Assembly: GCF_004011695.2 (NCBI RefSeq)
Contig: NC_082423.1
Location: forward strand, 434,001 to 498,000
Length of the DNA stretch: 64,000 bases
Source: Ascochyta rabiei
Taxonomy: Eukaryota > Ascomycota > Dothideomycetes > Pleosporales > Didymellaceae
Direction of reading: 5' to 3'
This document shows, one piece after another, positions 11,965 to 24,520 of the stretch. Position 1 is the first letter of the stretch, and each line of letters starts with the position of its first letter. A model generated the notes under the pieces. That model was not told where the DNA came from and did not search any database. It saw only the letters and a list, made by a program, of their open reading frames with translations. The translations under genes and the position numbers were made by a program.

Positions 11965-12705
11965 GATTAAAGGTAATAGTTAAACTAATTAATTTTGTAA
12001 CTACGGAGAGATAGCGGTATTTATCCTTCCTACAATTAAATAATCTAGAATAAACAATCTGCTTGTTTTCCTTATAATTTTAGATAGATAGCTTCTAGTT
12101 CTAGATAGGCCTAGATCTAGCTTTAAATAGGCCTAGATCCAGTTTTAGATAGGCCTAGATCTAGTTTTAAGTTAGCCCTTAGTAAAATACTTAGTGTTTT
12201 AGATTTAGTTTTAGTACCCTTATACTTAGAGTATTATAATCTTATAGTCTTTATTTTTACTTAGTTTTACTAGGTTTATTCTAGTATTATAGAAGAAACC
12301 TTTAAAAACGCGTTTTAACTTAATTGTAAGCAAAATATTAAAAAGTTAGTTTAGAATAGTTTATTACACTATAGCTGCTAGTATTATAGGCTAAGTAATC
12401 TTAGATAGTCTATATTAGCTAGGAATATATCTAGCTTAAGAGGCGCTAGTGTAATAAATAATATATTACTCCTTACCCTAAGGTTTTTTTTATAAGATTT
12501 GTGTGTTTCTTCTATTTCTTAACTACTATTCTTTTTAGAGGCTTAGTTAGGGCTAGTAGAGCTTAGATAATATCTTTATTTAGTTTATTATGTATATAAT
12601 ACCTATTACTAGGCTTATAAGTATTACTAGACTTTAGTAGCTTATATTATAGCTTTGACTATATTAACTTAGAAATAGTTTAAGATATAATTTTTTTATG
12701 TTAGA
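11965..12705 (-). repeat. Copia LTR 1 (outer left, 3' truncated)
   Basis: It starts AGTAATAGTTAAACTAATTA with GTAACTACGGAGAGA, and contains three copies of a 22-bp unit (AGATAGGCCTAGATCTAG core) at about 12090-12175 and an AAACGCGTTTTAA motif near 12310. It stops at about 12700 in AAGATATAATTTTTT, where LTR 2 begins, and lacks the last 100 bp or so present in LTR 2. Confidence 0.65.
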
Positions 12706-13445
12706 AATTAGAAGTAATAGTTAAACTAATTAATTTAGTAACTATAGAGAGGGAGCAGTATTTATCCTTCCTAGTTTTAGATAGGCCTAGATCCGGTTTT
12801 AGATAGGCCTAGATCTAGTTTTAGATAGGCCTAGATCTAGTTTTAGATAGGTCTAGATCTAGTTTTAGATAGGCTGAGATCTGGTTTTACATAGGGCTAG
12901 ATCTGGTTTTAGGTTACCCCTTAGTAAAATACTTAGTGTTTTAGATTCTTTTTAGTACTCTTATACTTAGAGTATTATAATCTTATAGTCTTTATTTTTA
13001 CTTAGTCTTACTAGGTTTATTCTAGTATTAGGGAAGAAACCTTAAAAAACGCGTTTTAACACAATTACAAGCAAGGTGTTAAAAACTTAGTTTAGAATAA
13101 TTTATCACACTAGCGCTGCTAGTAGTTTAAGCTTACTAATCTTAAATAGTATATATTAGCTAGTAATGTATATAGTCTAAGATGCGCTAGTGTAATAAAT
13201 AACAGATTACCCCTAACTATAAGGTTTTTGTCACAAAATTTATATTTTTCTTCTATTCTTTAACTACTATTTTTTTTAGAGGCTTAGTTAGGACTAGTAG
13301 AGCTTAGGTAATATTTTTAATTAGTTTATTAGGTATGTTATACCTATTACTAGGCTTATAAGTATTACTAGACTTCTATAGCTTATATTATAGCTTTAAC
13401 TATACCTACTTAGAAATTATATATACTATAATTTATAGTTTATTT
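12706..13445 (-). repeat. Copia LTR 2 (inner left)
   Basis: It begins TGTTAGAAATTAGAAGTAAT and runs to about 13445, ending after TTAAGAAGTTTTCTATTAG. It has the same block order as LTRs 1, 3 and 4, but with about six copies of the 22-bp AGATAGGCCTAGATCTAG unit at 12772-12905. Together with LTR 4 it can be compared over its full length. Confidence 0.7.
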
Positions 13446-14241
13446 AAGAAGTTTTCTATTAGTTTATATTTATAGTTGTATAGCTTACTTTTAAATTATA
13501 TTATGTTAAGTATACCCTCTTAAGTAATATAACTATCTTATAATATTTAGCTTATTAGATAATCTAGCAAAGGTAGGTGTATTTAGTGCTTTTATAAATA
13601 TATCTACTAGTTATTCTTTAGGTAGTATATTGTTTAGGTCTATTATCCCTTCTAGAATTTTTTCTCTTCTAAAGTAATATTGTATATCTATATACTTAGT
13701 TTTAGAGTAATGTTCTAGGTTATTTGCTAACGTAATAGCAGGTTATTTATCACTAAATAGATAGAATTTCTCTTCTTTTAGATTTAAAAGTTTATTAATA
13801 TCTATTTATTTATAGAAACTTATTAAATAGTTATATTCTTTAATAGCGTCTTTAAGAGCTATATATTCTGCTTTACAGCTACTTAGAGCAGTTTATTTTT
13901 GTAGTTTACTAAACTAGATAATAGGGGTGTTATTAAACATAAATATATAGCTAGTTATACTTTTTCTAGTAGTTTAATTACTACTCTAATTAATATCTGT
14001 ATATCTAAGTAATAAGAGTGCTATTTATATTTAGAAAAATAATCAATTTTCTCTAATTTAATTTAGGTATTTAAAAATCCTATTAACTACTATAAAGAGT
14101 TCTTTAGTAGGGTTAGATATATGTCTTAGGTAGCTATATATACTAAATACTAAGTTAGGTCTAGTATAGGTAGTTAAGTATATTTAACTACCTATATATT
14201 ACTAGTATAGTTTTATATCTTCTAGAGTTACTTATTTTTTA
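13446..14241 (-). pseudogene. Copia RNase H relic
   Basis: The minus strand reads TALSSCKAEYIALKDAIKEY (about 13910-13850), the classical Copia RNase H signature 'ALSS.EAEY.AL..A..E', then LFSDK-PAITLANN (damaged 'D.Q.AI.LA.NP'), then EHYSKTKYIDIQYYFRRE (from 'H.R.KHIDI.YHF.RE'). His codons have become Tyr, as CpA-to-TpA change predicts. A pogo copy was inserted at 14242 between this and the reverse transcriptase part. Confidence 0.85.
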
Positions 14242-16090
14242 ACGTGTTTTACTACTAAGTAGCGCACCTCTACTAAGTAGCGTGCCCTTACTAACATTGT
14301 AACTATTATAGACTATTATAATAATACTACTATAATACTATATACAATAATTCTATTACAAAGGTATACTCTACCTTACTATCTAAGCTATAGAAGCTAC
14401 TGTACTAGATAGTATAAAACACGTATCTAAGGTATTTAACGTTCTAGAAACAACGCTAAGATAATAACGCGCTAGAAAGCGCGCCTAACATAACTGTTAA
14501 CCTAACTTAAGTAAGCTAGATAAGATAGAGAAGGAGGTAATAGTAGTATATATACTTAAGCTTAATACGTAAGAAATAGGTGCTATAAGGACTATAGTGT
14601 AGAAAATAGCTAATAATCTTGTTACTACACGTAGTAAAGGACCTATTAGTAAGAACTAGGTAGATAGGTTTAGGACGCGTACTAAGAAGGTTAAGCTTTA
14701 ACACAGTTACTTATATAATTGTTAATAAGCCCTAAATAAAGATCTACGCGTTATAGAGCTATAGGTTAAGCTAGTTAGAAATATAAAGAAGAAGTATAGG
14801 ATTCTAGATAGAGATATATATAACTTTAATAAGTCTAGCTTTATAATAGGTATAATTACTATTTAGATAGTCTTTATAGGCTCTAAGAAGTAAAGTAATC
14901 CTAAGAAGATAGACCTAGGTAATTATAAGTAGTTTATAATTATCTAGGGTATCTACACTAGTAGGTAGGCTATCCTACCCTTTATTATCTTTAGTAGTAA
15001 GGTCCTTATATTAAGCTAGTATGCAGAACTACCTTATAACTAGGTAATTAAAACTAGCACTAATAGCTAGATAATAAATAAGCTTAGTATAAAGTAGCTA
15101 AAGTACTTTAATATATATATAAAGAAGCGTACTATAGGTTTATACTGTCTACTAATTATAGATAGCTATAAGAGCTACTAGAGCTATAAATTCTATAAGT
15201 ACTATAAGGAATAGAAGATTATTACTCTCTATATACCTTCTTACTTATTATACCTACTATAGCTGCTTAATGTAGGCTGTTTTACCCCTCTAAAGCAGGC
15301 GTACTCTGCTAAGATTAATAGCTAGGTAAGGTACTCTGTTACGTAAGTTAAGATAGAGACGTTCTTACTAGCCTTTTATATTACTTTTAAGAAGGTAATT
15401 ATAAAGGAAAATATCCTAGTAAGCTTTAGAGGCTCTAGTTTAGTACCCTATAACCTAGAACAAGTGCTATTAAAGCTTAATATAGTGCTTTGCGCGCTAA
15501 TACCTCTACTACTAGAGGCTACTCTATAGGAGTTAAAATTACTAGCTACTCTAAAGAAGATAGAGGTGTAATTAACGCTAGTATATAAGCGTATATAAAG
15601 ATATAGAGGATTACTAGTCTCTTCTCTTCTATAGGCTGTTAATTTGCTTATAAAAGGTATAGTTATTATAGGTTATAATTTAGTATTATAGGTACAGACT
15701 CTAGCTAGTATTTAGAAGATAATAGCTACTCTAATAGAGCAGTGTAGCTGTAAAAGAAAGTATATTTAAATAAAGAAGAGTCTTATAGTAGGTAACATAT
15801 AGAATTTAATAGCTAAGAAGAACTATAGTAGTAGGGAGGTAGCTAAACAGCCTATAAAGAGGGTATATAAGAAGAGGCACTATAGGTGATATAGTAAGAC
15901 TAGCTATAATATATATACCTATATAGTAGAAATTATAGATATAGATAATAGTAACGCTTCTAAATAATATATTAGGCTAGAGTAATTATTAGTATAGTGT
16001 TATAGTGTAGTAGTAATAGTCTATAATAGTTACGATAATAGTAAGAGCACGCTGCTTAGTAGGGGTGCGCTGCTTAGTAGTAAAACACGT
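14242..16090 (+). mobile_element. pogo/Fot1-type DNA transposon, copy 3 (RIP-inactivated)
   Basis: This 1,849-bp element is bounded by ACGTGTTTTACTACTAAGTA and its inverse, with TA on both flanks (14240-14241 and 16091-16092). Each end has a doubled CTACTAAGTAGCGYRCC motif. Coding strand plus: FNKSSFIIG at about 14832 (from F-D-E-S-G-F), CLLIIDSYKSY at about 15160 with the second catalytic Asp still present (15171-15173), and LNVGCF near 15270 with the third Asp changed to Asn. It sits inside the Copia pol gene. Confidence 0.85.
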
Positions 16091-16092
16091 TA

Positions 16093-17050
16093 TTCTTTTA
16101 TAACTTAACACTAGCTTCTACTAGTATACTAATAGGATTTAAATCTAGCTTATTATATTTTATTAGTATATCTTTAATATACTTAGTTAGTTTTAAGTAA
16201 ATAGACCTTCTTACTCTATCTCTTATTATCTCTATTCCTAGAAAACATTTTACATCTTCTAGATTACTTAGTTCTAGTAGCCTTACGAGATTGAATTTTA
16301 GTTCTTTAAGAAGTTTAAGGTTGTTCTCTATTATAAAAACATCTTCTATATAGATTATTAGATAGATATTTATCTTTTTATTTATAAAGATACCTTATTC
16401 TATAAATATAGGCTTAAATTCTAGTTTACTTAGTATAGCTTATAGGTATGTATACTAGGCCCTAGGTACTTATTTTAACCTATAAATTACCTTATTTAAC
16501 TTATACACCTTAGTCTTATCTTCTAAAAAGCCTATAGAATATTATATATATATATCTACATCTCTAGTTATATATAGAAAAGTATTTCTAAAATCTAGCT
16601 ACATTATTTCTAAATCTAGAAATACTGCTATAAAAAGTAGAAGTCTTATAATTTCTATTCTTATTTTGTTTATAAAGGTTTCCAGGTAGTCTAGTCTACA
16701 GATTTAGCTAAACTCTTTTATAATCTATCTTACTTTATATTTAATAATGTTTTTATTAGAGTCTTCTTTAATCTTAAACACCTAGTGTCCCTTTAGTGCT
16801 GTTCTATTGTTAGGTAGCTCTACTAGTAACTAGGTATTTTACTCTTTTAGTTAATTAAACTCTAGTTTACAAACTTCTAAACACTTCTTTTATTTCTCTA
16901 AATTTATTACTTTAAAGTAGGTACTTAGCTCTAAACTAGTATTACTAATTACAAATACTAATTTATCTTTAGAGTTACTATAGTAGTTATTAATACGACT
17001 ATTAGTTTACTCTTAGTTTTGTGTACTATTAGAGTTACTAGGTAGCCTAT
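16093..17050 (-). pseudogene. Copia reverse transcriptase relic
   Basis: The minus strand reads VYKLNKVIYRLK-VPRA-YTYL (from 'VYKL.KALYGLKQAPRAWY'), then INIYLIIYIEDVFII at about 16390-16340, where Y-I-E-D replaces the Copia YVDD, then DVKCFLGIEIIRDRVRRSIY (from 'G...FLG.EI'), then LTKYIKDIL. Order and spacing are those of Copia RT. Stops are TAG/TAA at former Gln and Trp codons. Confidence 0.85.
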
Positions 17051-18117
17051 CTACTCTAGTACTTTAGATATTATTCTTATAAGAGAATTCTTAATAACTT
17101 CTTTTAATATTACTTAGTTCTTTATTAAAGTCTATTATAATTATATCTTAGTTTTTAGTACTATTTTTAAATTTGCCTTCTAGGATTATAGCATCTCTTA
17201 TTTATTTAATCCTCTTAGATAAATTATCTAAGATATAGTAACTATATTAGTTAAAACCTATTAGAATTTCTTTTTTAGCTCTAGGCTCTAGCTTTGTAAG
17301 GCCTATTAACTTATCCTTAAAGTATACTATAGAGCCCTAAATCCTTAGATTATATAGATTTGTTTTTTATTATAGAGCTTTTTAAATAGTAATATAATAA
17401 ATAGGAGTATAGAGTTCTGTTTTATATATAAAAAGCTGTTTTAACTACCTCTACCTAGTATTAAAGATATATATTAGCGTTAAATAGTAATACTCTAGTT
17501 GTTTCTATAATAGTTTAATTAATTCTTTCTATTAAACCATTTTATTCTGGCGTACAGAGGCTTAAAAATTTATAAATAAATTTTTTTTTAATAGTAGATC
17601 TTTTAAATAGAGAATTATTAAATTTATTACTATTATCTAATCCTTTTATCTTAATAGATAGATTAGATTAGTTTTCTACTTTTAGTTAATATTCTTTAAA
17701 TAATTCTAGGGCCTCTAATTTTTATTTTAAGAACTTAAAGTTTAGTTCCCTAGTAGTACTATCTAGGAAAAAAAATATATCTATATCCTGCTTTTAAACT
17801 AGGAGTAATAGGTCTGTAAATATCTATTATTACTTTTTATAGATAGGTAGAAGGATCTATTATAACTTATAATTTGTTATTAGTTTATTTTGCCTATATA
17901 CAGGCTACATAGTAAAAACTATAGTTTTATAGTATTTAATATTAAGTAGTTTACTTATAGTATATATACTTTTATATCTAAATCTATTATAATATATCTT
18001 TAGCTTATCTATAGTTAATTTATTAGAATATAAATAGAGTATATAGTTCTTATAGTTTAATTTATCTATAGAGCTATCTTTAATAATAATCTTATTTATA
18101 AGGTCTAGTATATACAT
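17051..18117 (-). pseudogene. Copia integrase relic with GAG-pre-integrase segment
   Basis: Near 17520-17555 the minus strand reads L-C-T-P-E-stop-N-G-L-I-E-R-I-N, the conserved Copia integrase stretch 'TP.QNG..ER.N'. At 17905-18117 a short stop-free frame contains YYNRFRYKSIYTISKLLNIK, the GAG-pre-integrase zinc-binding region ('H.RLGH.S...I') with its histidines changed to Tyr. This frame is open only by chance and is part of the dead polyprotein. Confidence 0.75.
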
Positions 18118-19430
18118 GTTATAAGCATACTTAGCTTTAATAACTAGGTTATTCCTTATTAAGATAGCTTCTTCCTTTGTAAAGTTTACCTTAAAGTCTT
18201 TTTCTATTAATTTTTAAATAGATAAAACGTTTACAGAAAAGCTTAGTATAGAAAGGTAATTATTTAGTATAAAATTTTTCTTATTTACTATAGAGTATAT
18301 GTTTCTAATAGCTACAGCATTAATAGTAGTATTATTACTCTAGCCTAATTTACTAACTTTATATACTAAACTACCTTCTAAAAGCAGTAACCTATTACAT
18401 ATTAGATGCTAGGTACTTCCTAAATCTAGTATTAAGTTAGCTTTAGTTAAACTAAGCTAAAGGTTATTGTTATATTATACCTTATTATCTAAATCCCTTA
18501 GTAATCTAGATCTATTTAATCTAGAGAGAAGAGAGCTTATTCTTATTCTTTTTTAACCCTTATCCGCTATCTCTTTAGCTAGTTTAAGTAATTATTAAAT
18601 GGAATTATAGGTATATCTAGTTTTAAACTAATAAGAGTTCTTTTCTAGATTAAGTAACTAGTAAATACTTATGTAATAGGTATTAACTTTATATTTATTA
18701 CAATAGCGTTACTTTAAAACCTTGTTCTTTTAATAAAGTTTGCGTTTCGTTTACTACAGTACTTTCTTAGTACTTATCTAGCAACAATAATTATTAATTA
18801 AATTAGAAAATAGTGTTTCTATATTTCTTATACCTAAATTCTTATAAAAGGATTAAGTAATAATAGTAATAAATCCCTTATAAATTAGAGTTAGATTGTT
18901 AAGTATATAAGTAAGTACTACTTACTTAGGTAAATAAATTCCTTTTAAGCTTAAATTATCATTAAGATATTTAATTTTGCTTAGGACATTGTTTATTAAA
19001 TCGAAGTTTTAGAGAGAGCATTTAAAGAATTCTTTTAATAGAAGAAATTTAACTGTAAATCCTTTTAGAGAGTATTAATTTAATAGAGTAATCTAGTAAT
19101 CTATAGTAGTAGTACATTTTTAAATTTATATACTAGGGCCTTTTTTATAACTAATTATAATATATACTTTTGCCTTTCTATCTATAGTAGTTAGGATAAT
19201 AATAGGCTTATTATTGTTATTATAGATAGCATTATAGAGATCCTTAGTAGTAAGGATAGCTATTATTTTGTTACTCTAGAATTTGTAATTAGCTTAGCTA
19301 GGGAGCTTTTTAATTTAAAGATAGTCCAACATTTATAATTTTTAAGTTAGAATTGTAAATTTGTGCTGTTTTAACTCTAAGAGGTGTTAATTAAGAAATA
19401 ATTAATTTAGATGTTGTTTAGGTAATAGTG
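18118..19430 (-). pseudogene. Copia gag relic
   Basis: This continues the Copia polyprotein upstream of the integrase. At about 18640-18710 the complement reads R-Y-C-N-K-Y-K-V-N-T-Y-Y-I, a damaged CCHC zinc knuckle. The rest is Lys/Asn/Leu-rich with many RIP-type stops. The right end lies just before a possible primer-binding site and LTR 3. Confidence 0.55.
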
Positions 19431-19455
19431 CGCCAGGCTTATAACCTGTAAGAAA
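19425..19455 (-). other. Possible Copia primer-binding site
   Basis: The complement of GTGCGCCAGGCTTATAACCT sits directly beside LTR 3 on the internal side, where a minus-strand element would have its primer-binding site. It stands out by keeping CpG and CpA in an otherwise eroded stretch. The tRNA it would pair with was not identified. Confidence 0.35.
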
Positions 19456-19774
19456 TAAGAAGTAATAGTTAATCTAATTAACTTTGTAACTACAGAGAGA
19501 GAGCAGTACTTATTCTTCCTAATATTAGATAATCTAGAATAAACAATCTTAGTGTCTTTTTTATAATTTTAGATAGATAGCTTATAGTTTTAGATAGGCC
19601 TAGATTTAGTTTTAGATAAGCCTAGATCTAGTTTTAGATTAGCCCTTAGTAAAAAACTTAGTGTTTTCAATTTATCTTTAGTACTCTTATACTTAGAGTA
19701 TTAAAATCCTATAGTCTTTATTCTTACTTAGTCTGACTAGGTTTATTCTAGTATTAGAGAAGAATGTTAAATTA
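19456..19774 (-). repeat. Copia LTR 3 (inner right, truncated)
   Basis: It has the same LTR blocks (AGTAATAGTTAATCTAATTA, GTAACTACAGAGAGAGAG) with two copies of the 22-bp AGATAGGCCTAGATCTAG unit. It breaks off at about 19774 after TATTAGAGAAGAA, well before the AAACGCGTTTTAA block found in the others, where LTR 4 starts. Confidence 0.65.
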
Positions 19775-20510
19775 GAAGTAATAGTTGTAGAAGTAATAGT
19801 TAAATTAATTAATTTAGTAACTACAGAGAGAGAGTAGTATTTATTCTTACTAGTTTTAGATAGGCCTAGATCTAGTTTTTAGATAGGCCTGGATCTAGTT
19901 TCGAATAGGGCTAGATCCGGTTTTAGATTACCCGTTAGTAAAACACTTAGTGTTTTAGAGTTACTTTTAATACTCTTATACTTAGAGTGTTATAATCTTA
20001 TAGTCTTAAATTTTACTTAGTCTTACTAGATTTATTCTAGTATTAGAGAAGAAATTTTAAAAAACGCGTTTTAACACTATTATAAGTAAGGTATTAAAAA
20101 GTTAGTATAGAGTAATTTATTACACTAGCACTACTAGTAGTATAGGCTTACTAATCTTAAATAGTGTATATTAGCTAGTAATATATCTAGTCTAAGAGGC
20201 GCTAGTGCAATAAATAATATATTACTTCTAACTCTAAGGTTTTTTTTATAAGATTTATGTGTTTCTTCTATTTCTTAACTACTAGTATTTTTAGAGGCTT
20301 AGTTAGGGCTAGTAGAGCTTAGGTAATATTTTATTTAGTTTATTAGAGACGTTATACCTATTACTAGGCTTAAAAGTATTACTAGACTTCTATAGCTTAT
20401 ATTATAGCTTTAACTATATCTATTAAGAAATAGTTTAAGTTATAGTTTCTTTATTACAGTTTATTTAAGAAGTGTTCTCTTAGTTTGTATTTATAGTTGT
20501 ATTACTTAAT
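19775..20510 (-). repeat. Copia LTR 4 (outer right)
   Basis: This full-length LTR starts TGTTAAATTAGAAGTAATAG, with about three 22-bp units at 19852-19930, the AAACGCGTTTTAA motif near 20065, and an end like that of LTR 2 (TTAAGAAGTGTTCTCTTAG). Near its start GTAGAAGTAATAGTT is partly duplicated. Confidence 0.65.
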
Positions 20511-20932
20511 TTTAATATTTTTAAATCTTTTACATTAAGTAGTTTTTATTAGGAGTATACTTTATTATAGAAGCCTATAACTTAGGGTTATAAACATAGG
20601 TAATAGGTAAGAGTTTAGGTATAGCTCTAATTAGTTATATCTAGAGAAGAAGTTAATAAAAGATATAACCTAGCATCTAGCAAACTCCTCTAAGAACTTA
20701 TTAGAGTTAGGTAGTAAGTTTACATTTCTTATTATAACCTTATTAATCTATTAGGCATTATTAATAAGCTAATACCTAGTGTTCTTCTTCTAAACTAAGA
20801 ACTATAGGTTACTATATAGGCTCTTACTAAACTCTAAAACTATATAGTTAAGCTATTTCTAGATTATTTATTCTACTACGCTTCTAAGTTTTCTTAGAAC
20901 TAGAAAACTGTTCTTCTTCTAAGCAGCGTATA
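20511..20932. other. Unassigned AT-rich relic
   Basis: This heavily mutated sequence lies between the Copia LTR and the next Gypsy LTR. No motif, repeat end or readable frame was recognised. Confidence 0.5.
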
Positions 20933-23900
20933 TATTAGAACTTCTACTAGGGTAAGATATTAACCTACTAGTATATGTTATAACCTACTAGTAGACTCTA
21001 TTAACCTTAGTAGGACCTTTCTTTAGTTACCTTTACTTTTAATAATAGAGAGTATAGGCCTTACTACTATAAGTAGGTCTCTCTCTCTACCCTCTTATAG
21101 CTTATAGTTCACTATTTTATTTACTTTTCTTTTAAATCTTTTAGTTTATTAGATTAGTACTTCTATACCTATAAAGTCTGCCTTATATAATAGTAGACCT
21201 AACAGCTAAAAAAATTTAACTTTCTCTTAGGCTTCTACCTTTATTAAGCTAGTAGTTAGCTACTACTACTTAAGGTTATACTAAAGTTTTAGTCTAGTAT
21301 ACTATCTCTTTACTAAGTATTAGCCCTATTTAGAGTTCTTTTCTTAGTCTCTACTCCTAACTAGCGTAGGTAGTAAGTGCCTATTTTTAAGTATAAATTA
21401 GCCTTCCCTATACGTCTTCTAAGTACAGATTACCTATCTTTAATATTTAGTAGGCTAAATTATTACTTTTTTTTAGGCTTTAGAGTACTAGCCTTTTATT
21501 TTACCTCCTATATAACTAGCGCCTTTTAAGTAGTCTAGTGCCTATTTTTCTTAATCTACTAGCGCCTTCTAAGAGGTCTAGCGCCTCTAAGTATCCTCTA
21601 CCCCTTTATTTTAAGAAATGCTTACTTCTTTATCTTTTATTAATATACAGCTCTTTTACTAAAATTATCTTTAACTTATATAGAGTACTTTTACTACTAA
21701 ACAACTAGGCCCTACTACTACTTAAAGGCACTAGGTGCTCTACTTCTTCTCTAACTACCTACTACTACTACACTTACCTTTACAGACATAACTCTTCTAC
21801 TTCTACTAACATCTTTATATATTACAGCTATATTACTAATTAATAAGGATAATATTAAGCCTAACTCTATACTACTCTCCTAGCCTTCTTTTACTTCTAT
21901 AAAGAAGACCTCTTACAATAAGTCTTATCTATACTACCTAGAAACCCCTATAGATTCTAAGTCCTTTAATTATTAGGGTAGTAGTGCTATTTCTAATTAT
22001 ATATAGGACTTTAGCTATAAGATATATAAGAAAGCTACTACTCTAGAAACCTTTATTACACGTAGAGGCCTATCTACTTTATCTACTAATTAACTAAAGT
22101 CTTAGACATAAAAAGACAAGTAAGCTACTATTAAAATAGAGGATACTATTATAGAAATCTACTAGCCTACTTTCTACTCCCCTTAGGGACAGGCTTCCCT
22201 ATAGAAACTTACTAGCGCTACTCTAGAGCTATAGAAAGAATCTACTTACACTAGCTAGTAAGATACCTCTACTCTAGCTCTATAGTTTTACTATAAGAAC
22301 TCTTTATAAGCTATATCCTCCTAGGTCCCTTTAAATAATAGTCTCTTCTAATAGTTTTAGCACCTTCCTACTACTATAGTTAAACACTTCCTAGTTAAAT
22401 ACTTTAGCCTAGGTAACTAACCTTTAGAGTTCCTTATTGCACTACTTACAGATTTTAACTTCTAGTCCCTTAATTGTCTCGTTTAGAATCTAGGGCTGCC
22501 TCTACTATCTAATAACTATCTAGATAGGTATTTTATATACCTTACCTATAGATAATACTCTATACTCTCTACCTTCCTTCTAGAACTTCTTAGTAAGGTT
22601 AATAGCAGTCTACACGCCCTATCCTAGCAACTTAATAATAAGTAACTTAAGCTAGATTTGCCTAAGTACTTTTACTTCTAACTAATTAACTGTAATAATT
22701 AGATAGCCTCTTAACTAAACAACTTATAAGCTAAGTTTACTTAGCATTAGCATTAATCTACTTAAGTTACTTAGTATTACTAACAGCTTAAGCTAAAAGC
22801 TAATTAAGGCTTAGCATAGGATTTTCTAGGAGGCTAGGCTAGTAACGCTACTAACTAACCCTCCTCCTGCTTAAGACACCTCCTTTATTTAGCTTAGTAG
22901 TCCTGTAATACTCTTAAGCCTAAAATACTAGGCTTAGTAGGTACCTATACTAGTATATTATTATAGTTATAGCTTTATAATAACGCACCTACTATAATAG
23001 ACTAATTCTATACCTCTCTAAAATAGATTAAGGTACCTTCTATATACACGCTGCTAGAGAGCACTACCCTAGTTACCTTAACTTTTACTCTAGCTAGCGT
23101 TTATTAATTTCTTTAGTCCTTAGACTAGTATAATAACTAACTAGATAAGGCTATAAAGAAACTATCTTATTTTATAAGCCCTAAAGACAACTTTAATAAT
23201 TAGTTATATAACTGCTTACACTTTATACACACTAATAGTAAGAACTATTAACATCCTATAGACTAGGCTAATTTCTTCTTAATCTATACTAAAGAACCTA
23301 CCTACGCTCTTCTATAGGATCTCTTTAGTTTTACCTACTACTACTCTAACTCTATAGATTATATCTATTATCTATAGAAAGTATATAGAGATAAGGATAT
23401 CTATAGTTTAGCTAAACGCGCCTTTAACCTGTTTACATTCCTATAATACCCTAGCCTAGAAATTACTAATATTGCTATAGCGTTTTTAGTCCTCTGTACT
23501 AAGATAGAATATTTTACTTAGCAGCTTAACTAGACATTAGAAAAACATTACTATTAGCTGTAGACTAAACTCCCTAATTTTACGTAATAATAGACAGCTA
23601 ATATAGCCTATAATAAATTACTGTCTAGGCTATATAACTATAATAATTAGCTTAATACCTTCTTCTATAACTACGCTTATATCCCTTCTAAGGTTAATAA
23701 TAAGGATATTCTAGAAGATAGGCAGAATTCCTTTAGTCCTTATAACTGTTAGGCTACTTATAAAAACACTACTACTATCTCTCTAGGGTAACCTACTATT
23801 CTATAACCTACATTAGGCTAAGAGAATAAGGATACCTACTAGTGTTAACCTAAGAAGACTAGTTTTATAACTAATACGTTTATATATTTTAACTACATAA

Positions 23901-24247
23901 CTAAGGGTTAAAAAGTAAATTAATACCTAGTTCCTTCTAAGCCTAAGACCTATGCTGTACTAGTAGCTATACCTAAGAACTCTACTATAAACTAACACAT
24001 CTATACAGACTAATTCCTACTATTAAATAGTAAAGATAATAAATTTAACTCCTTAGACAAATATACCTCTTATTTAGAAAACTAAATACCTTAGATAATA
24101 GTTACTACCTAAGGACTGTTTTCTAATAAGTGTGCTCTTCTAACCCTTTTATACACTATTTAGACAATACTAATACTAGCTTCATTATTTATTAGGTTAA
24201 TACTACCTAGACAACTACGAAGAAACCTGTTTGGTTAGGTAGTTAGT
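20933..24247 (+). mobile_element. Gypsy family D, truncated copy (LTR plus gag)
   Basis: The block 20933-24247 aligns along its whole length with 24248-27600, so it is an earlier copy of the same element. It has the LTR (from about TATTAGAACTTCTACTAGGG), a leader, and a gag frame. The gag includes a readable part at about 23150-23780 (LYNCLHFIHTNS, RAFNLFTFL-YPSLEIT) typical of a retrotransposon gag domain. It stops exactly where the second copy's LTR begins (TGTTAGGACTTCTACTAAGG at 24248) and so lacks pol. Confidence 0.7.
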
Positions 24248-24520
24248 TAGTGTTAGGACTTCTACTAAGGTAAGATAGTAACCTACTAGTATATGTCATA
24301 ACCTACTAGTAGATTCTATTAAACCTAGTAGAACCTTTCTTTACTTACCTTTACTTTTACTTAGAGAGAGTATAGGCCTTACTACTATAAGTAGGCCTCT
24401 CTCTCTACCCTCTTATAGCTTACTGTCTACTATTTTATTTACTTCTCTTTTAAATCTATTAGTTTACTAGATTACTACTTTTATACTTGTAAAGTCTACC
24501 TTATATAATAGTAGACCTAA
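24248..24520 (+). repeat. 5' LTR of Gypsy family D copy 2
   Basis: It starts TGTTAGGACTTCTACTAAGG and continues with the same blocks as 20933-21205, including AGAGTATAGGCCTTACTACT and CTCTCTCTACCCTCTTATAG. Its end is estimated near 24520. No 3' LTR of this copy was found, because the element is cut at about 31440. Confidence 0.6.

Noticed and set aside
14516..14704. 62-codon minus-strand open frame
   Set aside because: It lies antisense inside the transposase region of pogo copy 3.
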